Assembly (NCBI GenBank): GCA_003450915.1
Contig: DMEM01000160.1
Location: 1-13,832 of the forward strand
Direction of reading: 5' to 3'
Source of the DNA: Alphaproteobacteria bacterium
Lineage (GTDB): Bacteria > Pseudomonadota > Alphaproteobacteria > UBA1280 > UBA12223
DNA: 13,832 nucleotides
Below, in pieces: positions 5,321 through 13,832 of the stretch (the first letter of the stretch is position 1; each line of letters begins with the position of its first letter). Below the pieces are notes generated by a model. That model worked only from the letters and a program-made list of their open reading frames with translations. It was not told the DNA's origin and did no database searches. The translations under genes were made by a program, and so were the position numbers.

Positions 5321-8300
5321 ATGTCATACACATTTACAGATAAAAAAAGAATTCGTAAGAGTTATGGTAAAATTCCAGTAGTAGCAGAAATGCCAAATCT
5401 ACTTGAAGTTCAAAAAGATTCATATGAATCATTTCTACAATTCGACTCAGAAGGTTCAGCAGAAATTAAAGGTATTGGTAGTGCATTTGCAGGCGTATTT
5501 CCAATTGTATCTGCAACAGGAGTGGCTGAGTTAGAGTATGTTTCACACGTTCTTTCTAAGCCAAAATTCGATGTTGAAGAATGTCTTTCAAGAGACTTAA
5601 CATTCGCAGCTCCTTTAAGAGCTAAACTAAGATTAGTTATTTATGATATTGATGAAGATACAGGTTTAAAAACTGTTAAAGACATTAAAGAACAAGAAGT
5701 ATATCTTTCAGATGTTCCTTTAATGACAGATAACGGTACATTCGTTGTAAACGGTATTGAAAGAGTAGTTGTATCTCAAATGCACAGAAGCCCAGGTGTT
5801 TTCTTTGCACACGATGATGGTACATCTCACATGTCAGGTAAGCTTCTTTATAATGCAAGAGTTATCCCTCACAGGGGTTCATGGTTAGACTTCGAATTTG
5901 ACCATAAAGATAACATGTATGTAAGAATAGACAGACGTAGAAAGCAACCTGCTACTTATATTTTAAGAGCTTTGGGTCTTTCAACACAAGAAATCGTTGA
6001 AATGTTCTACCAATCTGTAGACGTTAGATTTAAAAGAGGTAAGTTTGCTATTAAATTTACACCAGAGTTATACGAAGGTGCTAAATTAATTACTCCTCTA
6101 GTTGATGCTGATAAAGGCGAAGAAGTTGCTGCAGCAGGTAAGAGAATGACTAAAAGAACTCTTAAAAAACTAGTAGAAGCGGGTGTTGAGTGGATTGAAC
6201 AAGCTCCAGAAGAGCTACTAGGTAGATTTATTCATAAAGAATTAGTTGATAAGTCAACAGGTGAAGTTTTAGTTGAAGCAGGTTCAGAAATTACTGAAGC
6301 AGCTATTGAAAAACTAAAAGAAGCTGGTGTAAAAGACTTTACTGTATGTTTAATTGATCACCAAAACGTTGGTTCTTACATCTGTAACACATTAGCAATT
6401 GATAAAACAAATTCTCCAGAAGAAGCTCTTATGGAAATTTACAGAATCATGCGTCCAGGTGAGCCACCTACAAAAGAAGCATCTGAAAAATTATTTGAAA
6501 ACTTATTCTCTAACGACGCTCGTTACGACCTATCAGATGTAGGTAGAATGAAAGCTAACGCAAGATTGGGCTTTGATGACCTTGATGATTCTTTAGGTAT
6601 TCTAAGAAATGAAGATATTTTAGCTGTTATTAAAAAACTTATTGAAGTTAAAGATGGTAAAGATTCAGTAGATGATATTGATCACCTTTCAAACAGAAGA
6701 TTACGTTCTGTTGGTGAGCTTATGGAAAACCAATTCAGAATCGGTTTAGTTAGAATTGAAAGATCAATCAGAGAAAGAATGGCTTCAACAGAACTAGTAA
6801 CGATGATGCCACAAGACTTAATTAATGCTCGTCCATTAGGCGCAGCGATTAAAGAATTCTTTAACTCATCACAGCTATCACAGTTCATGGACCAAATGAA
6901 CCCTCTATCTGAAGTTACTCACAAAAGACGTCTTTCAGCATTAGGCCCTGGTGGTTTAACAAGAGAGCGTGCAGGTTTTGAAGTACGTGACGTACACACA
7001 TCTCATTATGGTAGATTATGTCCGATTGAAACTCCTGAAGGTCCAAACATTGGTCTGATTAACTCATTAGCTTCATTTGCTAAAGTTAATAAGTATGGTT
7101 TCATTGAAACTCCATACAGAAAAGTTGAAAACTGTGCAACGACTAATGAAGTTGTTTACATGTCAGCTATTAAAGAATCAGGCTTTACAATTGCTCAGGC
7201 TAACACTCCAACTGATGCAAATGGTACGATTTTAGATGAGATGGTAATTTGCCGTCGTGATGGTGAAACAATTATTGTTCCTAAAGAGCAAGTTGACTTT
7301 ATGGACGTTTCTCCAAGACAGATCGTTTCTGTTGCAGCATCTTTAATTCCATTCTTAGCTAACGATGACGCGAACCGTGCTTTAATGGGTGCTAACATGC
7401 AACGTCAGGCTGTTCCTTTAATGAAAGCAGAAGCTCCATTAGTTGGTACAGGTATTGAAAAAACTGTAGCTAAAGACTCTGGTGTTTCTATTGTTTCATT
7501 AAGAGATGGTATTGTTGATTATGTTGATGGTAACAGAATTACTGTTAAAACAACTGAAGCAGTTCAAGCTGGTCAATCAGGTGTTGATATTTACAGAATG
7601 TCTAAATTCAGAAGATCAAACCAAAACACTTGTTTAAACCAAAGACCAATCGTTAAAGTTGGTGATGTTGTTAAGAAAGGCGATATTATCGCTGATGGTC
7701 CTTCAACAGACATGGGTGAATTAGCTATTGGTAGAAACGTTCTAGTAGCATACATGCCTTGGAACGGTTATAACTTTGAGGATTCAATCTTAATTTCTGA
7801 AAATATTGCTAAGCAAGATGTTTATACATCATTCCATATTAACGAATATGAAGTAATGTCTCGTGATACTAAATTAGGTCCTGAAGAAATTACTCGTGAT
7901 ATTCCAAACGTTGGTGAAGATGCTTTAAATAGCTTAGATGAAGCTGGTATTATTAGAATTGGTGCTGAAGTAGGCCCTGGTGATATTCTAGTTGGTAAAG
8001 TAACACCTAAAGGTGAAACTCCAACAACTCCAGAAGAAAAACTTCTAAGAGCTATCTTTGGTGAAAAAGCAGCTGATGTTAGAGATACTTCACTAAGACT
8101 GAAAACTTCTTCAAGAGGTACAGTTGTTGGTGTTAAAGTATTCAATAGAAGAGGCGTTGATAAAGACGAAAGAACTCTACAAATTGAAGCTCAAGAAATT
8201 GACAAGCTATCAAAAGATACTCAAGAAGAAAGAAGAGTTATCGAGCTTGATGCAGTAGCACGTTTACAAGACGTACTAGCTGGCGAAATTTCAGCAGTTA

Positions 8301-9421
8301 AAATTGGTTCAATCTCTAAAAACTCTAAGATTACTAAAGAAGCACTAGCTGAACTAAAAACATTAGAAATGTTTAAAGTTATGGTAACAGATGAAGCGGT
8401 TATGGAAACAGTTACAGCAATTGCTGACCAATTAGATAAAGACTTAGAAAGAATTAACACACGTTATGAAGAAAAAGTTGCTAAAATTAAAGCATCTGAT
8501 GATTTAGCACCGGGTATCTTAAAAATGGTTAAAGTTTATGTTGCTGTTAAGCGTAAACTACAATCAGGTGATAAGATGGCTGGACGTCACGGTAACAAAG
8601 GTGTTATTTCAAGAGTTCTACCAGAAGAAGATATGCCTTTTATGGCTGACGGTACTACAGTTGATTTAGTACTTAACCCTCTTGGTGTTCCATCTCGTAT
8701 GAACGTAGGTCAAATTCTAGAAACTCATTTAGGTTGGGCGACTCACCACGTAGGTAGAAAAGTTACAGAAATGTTAGCAGAATACAAAGAAACTAAAGAT
8801 GCATCTGCAATTAGATCATATTTAGAAAACTTCTACGAAGGTGGAGCTGATATGGAAGGTCTGAAAGCATTTTCAGATACAGATATTATCGAACTAGCTA
8901 CAAACGTTAAAAAAGGTATTCCTGTTGCAACTCCAGCATTCGATGGTGCTACAGTAGGTGAAATTGAAGACGTTCTAGAAATGACAGGCCTTGAAAAACA
9001 TGGTCAAACACAGTTATTCGATGGTAGAACAGGTGAAAAATTTGATAGACTTGTAACAATTGGTTACAAATACATGCTGAAACTTGGTCACTTAGTTGAT
9101 GAAAAACTTCATGCTCGTTCTATTGGCCCTTACAGCTTAGTTACTCAACAACCGTTAGGTGGTAAAGCTCAGTTTGGTGGTCAAAGATTCGGTGAGATGG
9201 AAGTATGGGCATTACAAGCATACGGTGCTTCATATACTCTACAAGAAATCTTAACTATTAAGTCTGATGACGTAGCAGGTAGAACTAAGACTTACGAGCA
9301 AATTGTTCGTGGTGGCGACAGATTTGAAGCTGGTATTCCAGAATCATTCAACGTATTAGTTCAAGAAATACAAGCTCTAGGTTTAAGCGTTTCTTTAAAA
9401 CAAGAAAGTGAAGAAGCTTAA
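5321..9421 (+). CDS. rpoB: DNA-directed RNA polymerase subunit beta
   Basis: RpoB forms one pincer of the RNA polymerase core and half of the active centre. At 1366 residues it is the usual proteobacterial size (E. coli 1342). Order: protrusion/lobe with [18 protein letters not shown] (about 145-162); a lineage insert at roughly 235-355 matching the E. coli SI1 layout and ending in [11 protein letters not shown]; the rifampicin pocket [16 protein letters not shown] (516-531) and [13 protein letters not shown] (534-546); [14 protein letters not shown]; the second insert near 960-1060; the active-site segment [12 protein letters not shown] with Lys1085 and Lys1093; and the C-terminal clamp-anchoring [14 protein letters not shown]. 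Pocket residues equivalent to E. coli Q513, D516, H526 and S531 are Gln521, Asp524, His534 and Ser539, so the protein looks rifampicin-sensitive by these positions; only the N518 equivalent differs (Met526). It is complete, with GAAGGG ten bases before the ATG. Confidence 0.99.
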   Translation: MSYTFTDKKRIRKSYGKIPVVAEMPNLLEVQKDSYESFLQFDSEGSAEIKGIGSAFAGVFPIVSATGVAELEYVSHVLSKPKFDVEECLSRDLTFAAPLRAKLRLVIYDIDEDTGLKTVKDIKEQEVYLSDVPLMTDNGTFVVNGIERVVVSQMHRSPGVFFAHDDGTSHMSGKLLYNARVIPHRGSWLDFEFDHKDNMYVRIDRRRKQPATYILRALGLSTQEIVEMFYQSVDVRFKRGKFAIKFTPELYEGAKLITPLVDADKGEEVAAAGKRMTKRTLKKLVEAGVEWIEQAPEELLGRFIHKELVDKSTGEVLVEAGSEITEAAIEKLKEAGVKDFTVCLIDHQNVGSYICNTLAIDKTNSPEEALMEIYRIMRPGEPPTKEASEKLFENLFSNDARYDLSDVGRMKANARLGFDDLDDSLGILRNEDILAVIKKLIEVKDGKDSVDDIDHLSNRRLRSVGELMENQFRIGLVRIERSIRERMASTELVTMMPQDLINARPLGAAIKEFFNSSQLSQFMDQMNPLSEVTHKRRLSALGPGGLTRERAGFEVRDVHTSHYGRLCPIETPEGPNIGLINSLASFAKVNKYGFIETPYRKVENCATTNEVVYMSAIKESGFTIAQANTPTDANGTILDEMVICRRDGETIIVPKEQVDFMDVSPRQIVSVAASLIPFLANDDANRALMGANMQRQAVPLMKAEAPLVGTGIEKTVAKDSGVSIVSLRDGIVDYVDGNRITVKTTEAVQAGQSGVDIYRMSKFRRSNQNTCLNQRPIVKVGDVVKKGDIIADGPSTDMGELAIGRNVLVAYMPWNGYNFEDSILISENIAKQDVYTSFHINEYEVMSRDTKLGPEEITRDIPNVGEDALNSLDEAGIIRIGAEVGPGDILVGKVTPKGETPTTPEEKLLRAIFGEKAADVRDTSLRLKTSSRGTVVGVKVFNRRGVDKDERTLQIEAQEIDKLSKDTQEERRVIELDAVARLQDVLAGEISAVKIGSISKNSKITKEALAELKTLEMFKVMVTDEAVMETVTAIADQLDKDLERINTRYEEKVAKIKASDDLAPGILKMVKVYVAVKRKLQSGDKMAGRHGNKGVISRVLPEEDMPFMADGTTVDLVLNPLGVPSRMNVGQILETHLGWATHHVGRKVTEMLAEYKETKDASAIRSYLENFYEGGADMEGLKAFSDTDIIELATNVKKGIPVATPAFDGATVGEIEDVLEMTGLEKHGQTQLFDGRTGEKFDRLVTIGYKYMLKLGHLVDEKLHARSIGPYSLVTQQPLGGKAQFGGQRFGEMEVWALQAYGASYTLQEILTIKSDDVAGRTKTYEQIVRGGDRFEAGIPESFNVLVQEIQALGLSVSLKQESEEA

Positions 9422-9440
9422 ATTTAAGTTTTAGTTACTC

Positions 9441-9470
9441 GTGAGCCAGAGGTTAAGGCTTTAGGCTCAC
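9441..9470 (+). promoter_or_regulatory. Stem-loop in the rpoB-rpoC gap
   Basis: GTGAGCC (9441-9447) and GGCTCAC (9464-9470) form a perfect 7-bp stem around a 16-base loop. It is flanked by A/T-rich sequence with no T-run, so it is not a terminator. It fills the 81-base gap and ends about 17 bases before the rpoC ribosome binding site (AAGGAAG near 9487-9493). A role in RNA processing, stability or spacing of translation is inferred only. Confidence 0.55.
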
Positions 9471-9502
9471 AAATTTAAATCTGTAAAAGGAAGATTTTAA
9501 AA

Positions 9503-12500
9503 ATGGCAAATGTAATGGATTTATTTAAACAACCAACCGAAACAAAAAATTTCGATGGTATCCAAATTTCTATTGCTTCATCAGATGAGATCAGACAAAG
9601 ATCTTTTGGTGAGGTTAAAAAACCAGAAACTATTAACTATCGTACATTCAAACCAGAATTCGGCGGTCTGTTCTGTTCAAGAGTATTTGGTCCAGTAAAA
9701 GATTACGAATGCTTATGCGGTAAGTATAAGAGAATGAAACACCGTGGTATCGTTTGTGAAAAATGTGGTGTTGAGGTTATTGAATCAAAAGTTCGTCGTG
9801 AAAGAATGGGTCACATTGAACTAGCAGCTCCTGTTGCTCATATCTGGTTCTTAAAACTACTACCAAGTAGAATGGCTACTATTTTAGATATGGCTCTTAA
9901 AGATATTGAGAAGATTTTATACTTTGAAAGCTTCTTAGTTATCGATCCAGGTATGACAACTTTAGCTAAAATGCAAGTTCTAACAGAAGAAGAGTATATT
10001 GATGCTCAAGACGAATTCGGTGAGGAAGCTTTCCACGCTGAAATCGGTGCAGAAGCAATTAGATATCTTCTTAAAGATATTGAACTTGAAAAAGAAATGC
10101 ACGAATTAGAAGCTCAGTTATCAGAAGATATGGCTGATCTTAAGAGAAAACAAGTTGTTAAAAGACTTAAACTTCTTAAAGCTTTTGTTGAGTCAGGTAA
10201 TGACCCATCAAACATGGTTATGGACGTAATTCCGGTTCTTCCACCTGAATTAAGACCTTTAGTACCTCTAGATGGTGGTAGATTCGCTACTTCTGATCTT
10301 AACGACTTATATAGAAGAGTTGTTAACAGAAACAACCGTCTTAAGAGACTATTAGAGCTTAGAGCTCCAGAAATTATCGTTAGAAACGAAAAAAGAATGC
10401 TACAAGAAGCTGTTGATGCACTATTCGACAACGGTAGACGTGGTAGAGTTATTACTGGTGCTAACAGAAGACCTCTTAAATCACTAGCTGATATGCTTAA
10501 AGGTAAGCAAGGTCGTTTCAGACAAAACTTACTTGGTAAGCGTGTTGACTATTCTGGTCGTTCTGTTATTACTGTTGGTCCTGAACTTAAACTACACCAA
10601 TGTGGTCTACCTAAGAAAATGGCTCTTGAATTATTCAAACCGTTTGTATTCCATAAGTTAGAAAGAAATGGCCACGCTAACACAATTAAAATTGCTAAAA
10701 GATTAGTTGAAGCAGGTACTCCAGAAGTATGGGATGCTTTAGAAGACGTTATTAGAGAGCACCCAGTTATGCTTAACCGTGCGCCAACACTTCACAGACT
10801 TGGTATTCAAGCTTTTGAACCAAAACTAATTGAAGGCAAAGCTATTCAACTGCACCCATTAACATGTGCGGCCTTCAACGCCGATTTCGATGGTGACCAA
10901 ATGGCGGTACACGTTCCATTATCATTAGAAGCTCAAATTGAAGCTAGAGTGTTAATGATGTCAACAAACAACCTATTAAAACTATCTGATGGTGTTCCAA
11001 TTATTTCACCTTCTCAAGATATTATTCTAGGTCTATACTATCTTTCAATGGCTAAGTACGGTGAAAAAGGTGAAGGTATGGTATTCTCATCATTAGGTGA
11101 GATGGAGCATGCTTTATCTGATGGTATTGTTAACTATCACTCAATCGTTAAATGTGAATTTAAAGGTAAGATGATTGAAGCTAACGTTGGTAGATTTATT
11201 ATTGCTCAAGCTCTTCCTGAGCACGAGTTAATTTCATTTAACTTAATTGACCAATTACTAACTAAAAAAGCTGTTACTAAGATTTTACACTACATCTTCT
11301 TAAACTGCGGTGAAAAAGCTACATGTATTTTTGCTGATAGAATGATGCAAGTTGGTTTCAAATATGCTGCTAAATCAGGTATTTCATTCGGTATGGCTGA
11401 TATGAAAATTCCAGATGAGAAGTATACATTAGTAGATGAAGCTTCAAAAGAAGTTGAAAGATTCGAGCAACAATATATGGACGGTCTGATTACATCAGGT
11501 GAGAAATATAACAAAGTTATCGATATTTGGACATCAACAACTGAAAAAGTTACTGCATCTATGATGAACGAGATTTCAGATAAAGAAATCGATTATAAAG
11601 GTAAAAAAGTAACTCAACCTTCAGATAACTCAGTTTATATCATGGCAACATCAGGTGCTAGGGGTTCTACAACTCAGATGCGTCAGTTAGCTGGTATGCG
11701 TGGTCTAATGGCTAAACCAAATGGTGAGATTATTGAAACTCCGATTACTGCGAACTTCCGTGAAGGTCTAACAGTTCTTCAGTACTTCATCGCAACCCAC
11801 GGTGCGCGTAAAGGTCTTGCCGATACTGCGTTGAAAACTGCTAACTCTGGTTACCTAACTCGTCGTTTAGTTGATGTTTCTCAAGACTGTGTTGTTACAG
11901 AACAAGACTGTGGTACAGAAAAATCACTAACAGTTAGAGATATTACAAATGGTTCTAACATGGTTGAGCCTATCAAAGACAGAATCTTAGGTAGAACATT
12001 AGCTGAAGATGCAGTTAATGCTCTAACAGGTGCTACATTAGGCTTAAGAAACCAAATCGTTGATGAAGCTATGGCTGATGCTATTGAATTAGCTGGTTTA
12101 GATTCTGTTAAAATTAGATCTACACTAATGTGTGAAACTAAGAACGGTGTTTGTGCTAAGTGTTATGGTCGTGATATGGCTAGATTAAACCCAGTTAACA
12201 TTGGTGAAGCTGTTGGTGTTATCGCTGCTCAATCAATTGGTGAGCCAGGTACTCAGCTTACTATGAGAACATTCCACGTTGGTGGTACAGCTTCTGGTGC
12301 TTCTGCACAAAACAGTTTTGAAGCTGGTTTCAACGGTACAGTAAAAGTAAATAATGCTGTATTAATGGAAAACTCAGATAATGAGCAAGTTGTTATGTCA
12401 AGAAATGCTGAAGTAACAATTAACGATGGCGATAAAGTTCTTGAGACATTTAAAGTTGACTACGGTTCATCTCTTAAAGTTAAAAATGATCAAGATGTTA

Positions 12501-13615
12501 AATCAGGTGATGTTATTGCAGATTGGGATCCGTTCACTAAACCGATTCTTATTGAAGCTGCAGGTAAAGTTCAATTCATGGACATTACAGATGGCTTAAC
12601 AATGAAAGAAAATACTGATGAAACAACAGGTATGACTTCTAGAGAAATCGTAGACTGGAAACATTCACCTCGTGCTGCAGATCTAAAACCTGCAATCGCA
12701 TTAGTTGATGCAAAAGGTAAAGTGATTACTTTAGCAAACGGTACACAAGCTGTTTATAACTTACCAGTAGGTGCTATTATTTCTGTAAATGACGGTGACG
12801 AACTAAAAGCTGGTGATGCAGTTTCTAGAATGCCTCAAGATACTATGAAATCAAAAGATATTACTGGTGGTCTGCCTAGGGTTGCTGAGCTATTTGAAGC
12901 TAGAAAACCTAAAGACAGTGCTATCATTTCTGAAATCGACGGTATAGTATCATTTGGTAAAGACCTTAAAGGTAAGAGAAGAGTTTACGTTACTGCTACA
13001 ACTGAATCTGGCGAACAAGAAATTAGAGAATATCAAGTACCAAAAGGTATTCACTTAAACGTTCGTGATGGTGATATGATTAAAGCCGGTGAAATGATTA
13101 TTGAAGGTAACAAAGTTCCTCAAGACATCTTAAGAGCTCAAGGTCTAGAAGCACTAGCTGTTTATATGATTAAAGAGATTCAAGAAGTTTACCGTCTACA
13201 AGGTGTTATCATTAACGATAAACACATTGAGGTTATCTTGAAGCAAATGTTAAGAAAAGTTGAAGTAACTAAACCAGGTGAATCAACATTTGTTAATGGT
13301 GAGCTTGCATCACTTAAAGATGTTGAAGCTGAAAATGCTAAGTTAATCGCTGAAGGTAAAACACCAGCAGAATTCGATATGGTTCTACAAGGTATTACTA
13401 AAGCATCATTAACAACAAACAGCTTTATTTCAGCTGCATCATTCCAAGAAACAACAAGAGTTCTTACAGATGCTGCAACAACAGGTAAACTTGATTCATT
13501 AGAAGGTCTAAAAGAAAACGTTATCGTTGGTAGACTGATTCCAGCTGGTACTGGTAAAGCTCTTACAGAAATGAAAAAAGAGCTTACAGATGAAAGCCAA
13601 GAATTAATCGACTAG
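9503..13615 (+). CDS. rpoC: DNA-directed RNA polymerase subunit beta-prime
   Basis: RpoC provides the clamp and the catalytic magnesium site of RNA polymerase. The first zinc site is Cys70, Cys72, Cys85 and Cys88, the same numbering as in E. coli. [21 protein letters not shown] lies near 341-361. The magnesium-binding NADFDGD (459-465) carries Asp461, Asp463 and Asp465. The bridge helix [19 protein letters not shown] starts near residue 765. The second zinc site is Cys803, Cys877, Cys884 and Cys887. The trigger-loop segment [16 protein letters not shown] lies near 913-928 and is followed by the large insert (SI3-like, two barrel-hybrid repeats with INDGD, VNDGD and VRDGD motifs) and the C-terminal GRLIPAGTG. 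Length 1370 is normal and nothing is missing. The DFDGD stretch is coded with noticeably more G and C than its surroundings. AAGGAAG precedes the ATG, and the gene closes the operon just before a strong terminator. Confidence 0.99.
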   Translation: MANVMDLFKQPTETKNFDGIQISIASSDEIRQRSFGEVKKPETINYRTFKPEFGGLFCSRVFGPVKDYECLCGKYKRMKHRGIVCEKCGVEVIESKVRRERMGHIELAAPVAHIWFLKLLPSRMATILDMALKDIEKILYFESFLVIDPGMTTLAKMQVLTEEEYIDAQDEFGEEAFHAEIGAEAIRYLLKDIELEKEMHELEAQLSEDMADLKRKQVVKRLKLLKAFVESGNDPSNMVMDVIPVLPPELRPLVPLDGGRFATSDLNDLYRRVVNRNNRLKRLLELRAPEIIVRNEKRMLQEAVDALFDNGRRGRVITGANRRPLKSLADMLKGKQGRFRQNLLGKRVDYSGRSVITVGPELKLHQCGLPKKMALELFKPFVFHKLERNGHANTIKIAKRLVEAGTPEVWDALEDVIREHPVMLNRAPTLHRLGIQAFEPKLIEGKAIQLHPLTCAAFNADFDGDQMAVHVPLSLEAQIEARVLMMSTNNLLKLSDGVPIISPSQDIILGLYYLSMAKYGEKGEGMVFSSLGEMEHALSDGIVNYHSIVKCEFKGKMIEANVGRFIIAQALPEHELISFNLIDQLLTKKAVTKILHYIFLNCGEKATCIFADRMMQVGFKYAAKSGISFGMADMKIPDEKYTLVDEASKEVERFEQQYMDGLITSGEKYNKVIDIWTSTTEKVTASMMNEISDKEIDYKGKKVTQPSDNSVYIMATSGARGSTTQMRQLAGMRGLMAKPNGEIIETPITANFREGLTVLQYFIATHGARKGLADTALKTANSGYLTRRLVDVSQDCVVTEQDCGTEKSLTVRDITNGSNMVEPIKDRILGRTLAEDAVNALTGATLGLRNQIVDEAMADAIELAGLDSVKIRSTLMCETKNGVCAKCYGRDMARLNPVNIGEAVGVIAAQSIGEPGTQLTMRTFHVGGTASGASAQNSFEAGFNGTVKVNNAVLMENSDNEQVVMSRNAEVTINDGDKVLETFKVDYGSSLKVKNDQDVKSGDVIADWDPFTKPILIEAAGKVQFMDITDGLTMKENTDETTGMTSREIVDWKHSPRAADLKPAIALVDAKGKVITLANGTQAVYNLPVGAIISVNDGDELKAGDAVSRMPQDTMKSKDITGGLPRVAELFEARKPKDSAIISEIDGIVSFGKDLKGKRRVYVTATTESGEQEIREYQVPKGIHLNVRDGDMIKAGEMIIEGNKVPQDILRAQGLEALAVYMIKEIQEVYRLQGVIINDKHIEVILKQMLRKVEVTKPGESTFVNGELASLKDVEAENAKLIAEGKTPAEFDMVLQGITKASLTTNSFISAASFQETTRVLTDAATTGKLDSLEGLKENVIVGRLIPAGTGKALTEMKKELTDESQELID

Positions 13616-13630
13616 TTTAGATTATAAAAT

Positions 13631-13667
13631 AAAAAAAGAACTTCCTTATTTAGGAGGTTCTTTTTTA
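13631..13667 (+). terminator. Strong intrinsic terminator of the rplJL-rpoBC operon
   Basis: AAAAAGAACTTCCT (ending 13646) pairs with AGGAGGTTCTTTTT (from 13652) over 14 positions with one wobble and a TATTT loop, followed by T-rich sequence. It begins 15 bases after the rpoC stop codon. The A-rich 5' arm means it may also terminate transcription from the opposite strand. Confidence 0.92.
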
Positions 13668-13696
13668 TTGTTTGAATAAATAAGCTATGTTAAACT
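13668..13696 (+). promoter_or_regulatory. Candidate promoter for the partial gene at the window end
   Basis: TTGTTT (13668-13673), a 17-base spacer and TAAACT (13691-13696) give a moderate sigma70 match placed between the operon terminator and the next start codon. Both boxes are imperfect. Confidence 0.35.
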
Positions 13697-13727
13697 TTTT
13701 GTGTAAAATAAAAAACTGGAGATTTAT

Positions 13728-13832
13728 ATGAAATTGAATAAAGGTGCAATGTTTGGGCTTGAAGGTCGAGTGTTAAGAAAATATGCTGGGGGCATATTTT
13801 TAGCTAGCCTCAGTAGACTTACCTTTAGGTTA
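13728..13832 (+). CDS. Partial gene with pilin-type leader (N-terminal 35 codons)
   Basis: The frame is open to the window edge. GGAGA (13718-13722) lies five bases before the ATG. The first residues, Met-Lys-Leu-Asn-Lys-Gly-Ala-Met-Phe-Gly-Leu-Glu, repeat the leader and mature start of the pseudopilin-like gene at 2409; here no stop codon interrupts the leader, and Glu is at the +5 position, where pilins normally have Glu. From 13740 to 13762, 22 of 23 bases match 2400-2422. After Gly-Arg-Val the similarity stops: the expected hydrophobic helix is replaced by a basic segment (LRKYAGG) and a shorter hydrophobic run (GIFLAS). The DNA there forms a 9-bp hairpin. It may be a divergent paralogue, a leader fused to another protein, or a copy interrupted by an insertion; the truncated view cannot decide. 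Confidence 0.6.
   Translation, partial: MKLNKGAMFGLEGRVLRKYAGGIFLASLSRLTFRL
13778..13801 (+). repeat. Perfect hairpin inside the partial gene at the window end
   Basis: AAAATATGC (13778-13786) and GCATATTTT (13792-13800) are perfect inverted arms around a TGGGG loop, with one further T after the 3' arm. It lies just where similarity to the pseudopilin gene is lost, and within an open frame. It could be a palindromic insertion, an early terminator, or chance in an AT-rich sequence. Confidence 0.5.

Noticed and set aside
13771..13832. Possible tmRNA, SRP RNA or 6S RNA piece
   Set aside because: The hairpin and GGGGG run invited the idea, but none of the conserved landmarks of these RNAs is visible.
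1..13832. Defence system, mobile element or CRISPR array
   Set aside because: No transposase, integrase, nuclease, methylase or regularly spaced repeat was found on either strand.

Overview
This is an AT-rich stretch, all of it transcribed left to right, from what looks like an alphaproteobacterium. The evidence for that is the ribosomal protein L10 N-terminus (MDRSQK), an L10-type RNA leader carrying a conserved TGAGACG box, and RNA polymerase beta and beta-prime subunits of the proteobacterial size class (1366 and 1370 residues) with the large lineage inserts. A low-GC, host-associated lineage is likely from base composition, but I cannot name the genus. The standard bacterial code fits every gene.

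Positions 1-3700 hold five small or medium genes, mostly arranged as separate transcription units. In order they are a short protein with a signal peptide, an acidic lipoprotein, a class II fructose-bisphosphate aldolase, a pseudopilin-like protein and an unrecognised small basic protein. Nearly every gap has an intrinsic terminator, usually followed at once by a new sigma70-type promoter. Three of the five look envelope-directed. Only the aldolase has an assignable metabolic role (glycolysis or gluconeogenesis).

Positions 3780-13667 form the 'beta operon' rplJ-rplL-rpoB-rpoC. It has a good promoter, a long leader RNA that is probably the L10 autoregulatory site, an unusual TTG start for rplJ, a 388-base rplL-rpoB gap with an attenuator-like stem-loop, a second stem-loop between rpoB and rpoC, and a strong terminator after rpoC. 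L10 and L7/L12 form the ribosomal stalk. RpoB and RpoC form the catalytic core of RNA polymerase, and all the catalytic and zinc-binding residues I checked are present. The usual companions (nusG-rplK-rplA upstream, rpsL-rpsG-fusA downstream) are absent, so the operon stands alone here.

The last 105 bases begin a partial gene whose N-terminus repeats the leader of the pseudopilin gene (KGAMFGL) almost base for base and then diverges sharply into a hairpin-forming sequence. The most curious observations concern this pair: the first copy carries an in-frame TAA inside an A-rich tract between a good ribosome binding site and the leader, and the second copy loses homology after the leader. I see no transposase, CRISPR array, tRNA, rRNA or obvious defence system in the window.
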